DNA from: Caryophanales bacterium UBA6768
GTDB lineage: Bacteria; Bacillota; Bacilli; Bacillales_D; Amphibacillaceae
Reading direction: 5' to 3'
DNA length: 6,314 nt
Assembly: GCA_002453315.1 (NCBI GenBank)
Contig: DKGO01000231.1
Span: 1-6,314, forward strand
Positions within the stretch are counted from its first letter, which is position 1; every line of letters begins with the position of its first letter. A program made the translations under genes and the position numbers. The notes below the pieces were generated by a model that made no database searches, was not told where the DNA came from, and saw nothing but the letters and a program-made list of their open reading frames with translations. Positions 5,739 to 6,314 of the stretch are shown here, piece by piece.

Positions 5739-5798
5739 TGTCTGGATCAGCTCACCGGCCTAGAAGCTGCTCCGGACAATGTTTACTGATTATTCAGT
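5739..5798 (+). promoter_or_regulatory. Structured 5' leader of the DUF1659 operon
   Basis: TGTCTGGA (5739-5746) pairs with TCCGGACA (5771-5778) through one G-U; after a 1x1 mismatch CAGCT (5748-5752) pairs with AGCTG (5765-5769), closing a 12-base loop that contains the self-complementary CCGG. A second small hairpin, ACTGA/TCAGT with a 4-base loop, lies at 5785-5798, about 10 bases before the ribosome binding site. No known riboswitch or T-box signature is visible. With the 5'-terminal hairpin it makes a three-stem leader that could control expression. Confidence 0.5.
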
Positions 5799-5819
5799 TT
5801 ATAGAAAGGGGGGAGTTTA

Positions 5820-6041
5820 ATGGCAGTTAAAGATACAAAAAGTGCAAGGCTTAACCTTGTATACTACGAGGGTTCGGATGATGAAGGAAATGCAATTCTG
5901 AAGCGCTCTGGGTATGAGGTGAAAGTAGATGCACAACCTATTGATTTGCTTACTGTTGGTAGAGCCCTTGGTTCGCTGAGTGAATTTGATTTGTATGAAC
6001 TTGGTCTGACTGAAACTAGCAAGCTTGATGATGCTGAATAA
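5820..6041 (+). CDS. DUF1659 family protein
   Basis: 73 residues from ATG 5820, five bases after an extended purine site (AAAGGGGGGAG). The sequence MAVKDTKSARLNLVYYEGSD, then GNAILKRSGYEVKVDAQP, LLTVGRALGSLSEFDLYELGLTETS, follows the DUF1659 pattern: an N-terminal beta pair, a K-rich strand and a helix with LxxVGxALxxL. Function is unknown in the family. There is no signal or membrane segment. It is first in an operon whose promoter and leader lie immediately upstream; DUF2922 follows after 39 bases. Both products are about 73 residues with strand-strand-helix layouts and may be related or form a pair. Confidence 0.88.
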   Translation: MAVKDTKSARLNLVYYEGSDDEGNAILKRSGYEVKVDAQPIDLLTVGRALGSLSEFDLYELGLTETSKLDDAE

Positions 6042-6080
6042 AACAGGGTTATAAATTAATAAAGATGGGAGGTGAACCAC

Positions 6081-6302
6081 TTGGCAACAAAAACACTTGA
6101 ACTACGATTTCAAAACTCTGAATCAAGATTAGTTACCATTCGCATCCCTAGTCCTAAAGAAGACCTTACGTCTTCTGAAATCTCAGGCGTTATGGATACA
6201 ATCATTGCGACACCTATTTTTGTAGGGAATGCTCATGAGCTGGTACACAAGGTGAATGCAAGAGTTGTCTCTAGGGCGGTTGAGGAAATTGAGGTTGAAT
6301 AA
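6081..6302 (+). CDS. DUF2922 family protein
   Basis: 73 residues from TTG 6081. The site GGGAGGTGA (6067-6075) lies eight bases before this TTG, while the in-frame GTG at 6072 lies inside the site, so TTG is the real start and the product begins MATKTLELRFQ. The pattern KTLELRF, VTIRIPSPKEDLT, IxxVMDTIIATPIF, NAxVVSRAVEEIEVE is that of DUF2922. The SPKEDLT turn is very characteristic. Function is unknown in the family. It is co-transcribed with DUF1659. From memory a YvrJ-type 40-residue membrane protein often follows in Bacilli; it would begin just beyond the window. Confidence 0.9.
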   Translation: MATKTLELRFQNSESRLVTIRIPSPKEDLTSSEISGVMDTIIATPIFVGNAHELVHKVNARVVSRAVEEIEVE

Positions 6303-6314
6303 TTTAATCATATA

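Noticed and set aside
5817..6080. Minus-strand frame of 87 codons opposite DUF1659
   Set aside because: It is antisense to a recognisable family gene with its own promoter and ribosome binding site.

Overview
The window looks like chromosomal DNA of a low-GC Gram-positive spore-former of the Bacillaceae type. This rests on strong AAGGAGG ribosome binding sites, GTG and TTG starts, AT-rich intergenic DNA, U-tailed terminators, and small protein families (DUF1659, DUF2922, DUF3006) that I associate with Bacilli. Genus cannot be fixed from the sequence.

Layout. (1) Positions 1-480 hold no credible gene but are packed with stem-loops. They include two copies of a 21-nt motif 221 nt apart and two small hairpins that keep their pairing despite a compensatory base-pair change. 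I read this as all or the 3' part of a large structured RNA. (2) At 507-1231 is a cytoplasmic-type N-acetylmuramoyl-L-alanine amidase (Amidase_3), broken by a one-base loss in an A6 run. A 117-residue acidic-tailed protein of unknown function follows (1233-1586), then a terminator (1595-1621). (3) At 1846-3015 is an orphan HEPN-type protein with an R-x4-H motif, and at 3124-3635 a decayed gene for a small membrane-anchored protein with an in-frame TAG and a one-base frameshift. Together they look like a small accessory, possibly defence-related, cargo. (4) On the minus strand is a two-gene operon: a lipoprotein with a ComEC-type metallo-beta-lactamase domain fused to a helix-hairpin-helix DNA-binding tail (4206-5528), overlapping by a few bases a DUF3006 protein (3940-4203). 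A perfect 19-nt palindrome covers the -35 of its probable promoter. (5) On the plus strand from 5661 a near-consensus sigma-A promoter reads straight into a terminator-like hairpin and a 125-nt structured leader. DUF1659 (5820-6041) and DUF2922 (6081-6302) follow and run toward the window edge.

How the parts may fit. From memory, and not checked here, DUF1659, DUF2922, a small YvrJ membrane protein and a cell-wall amidase are often neighbours in Bacilli. The window would then show the end of one such cassette (structured RNA, amidase, small protein) on the left and the start of another on the right, with unrelated cargo between them. The most interesting candidate for something undescribed is the structured RNA directly in front of the amidase. 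Two independent frame breaks, both in six-base homopolymers, mean base-calling error must be excluded before calling those genes dead.
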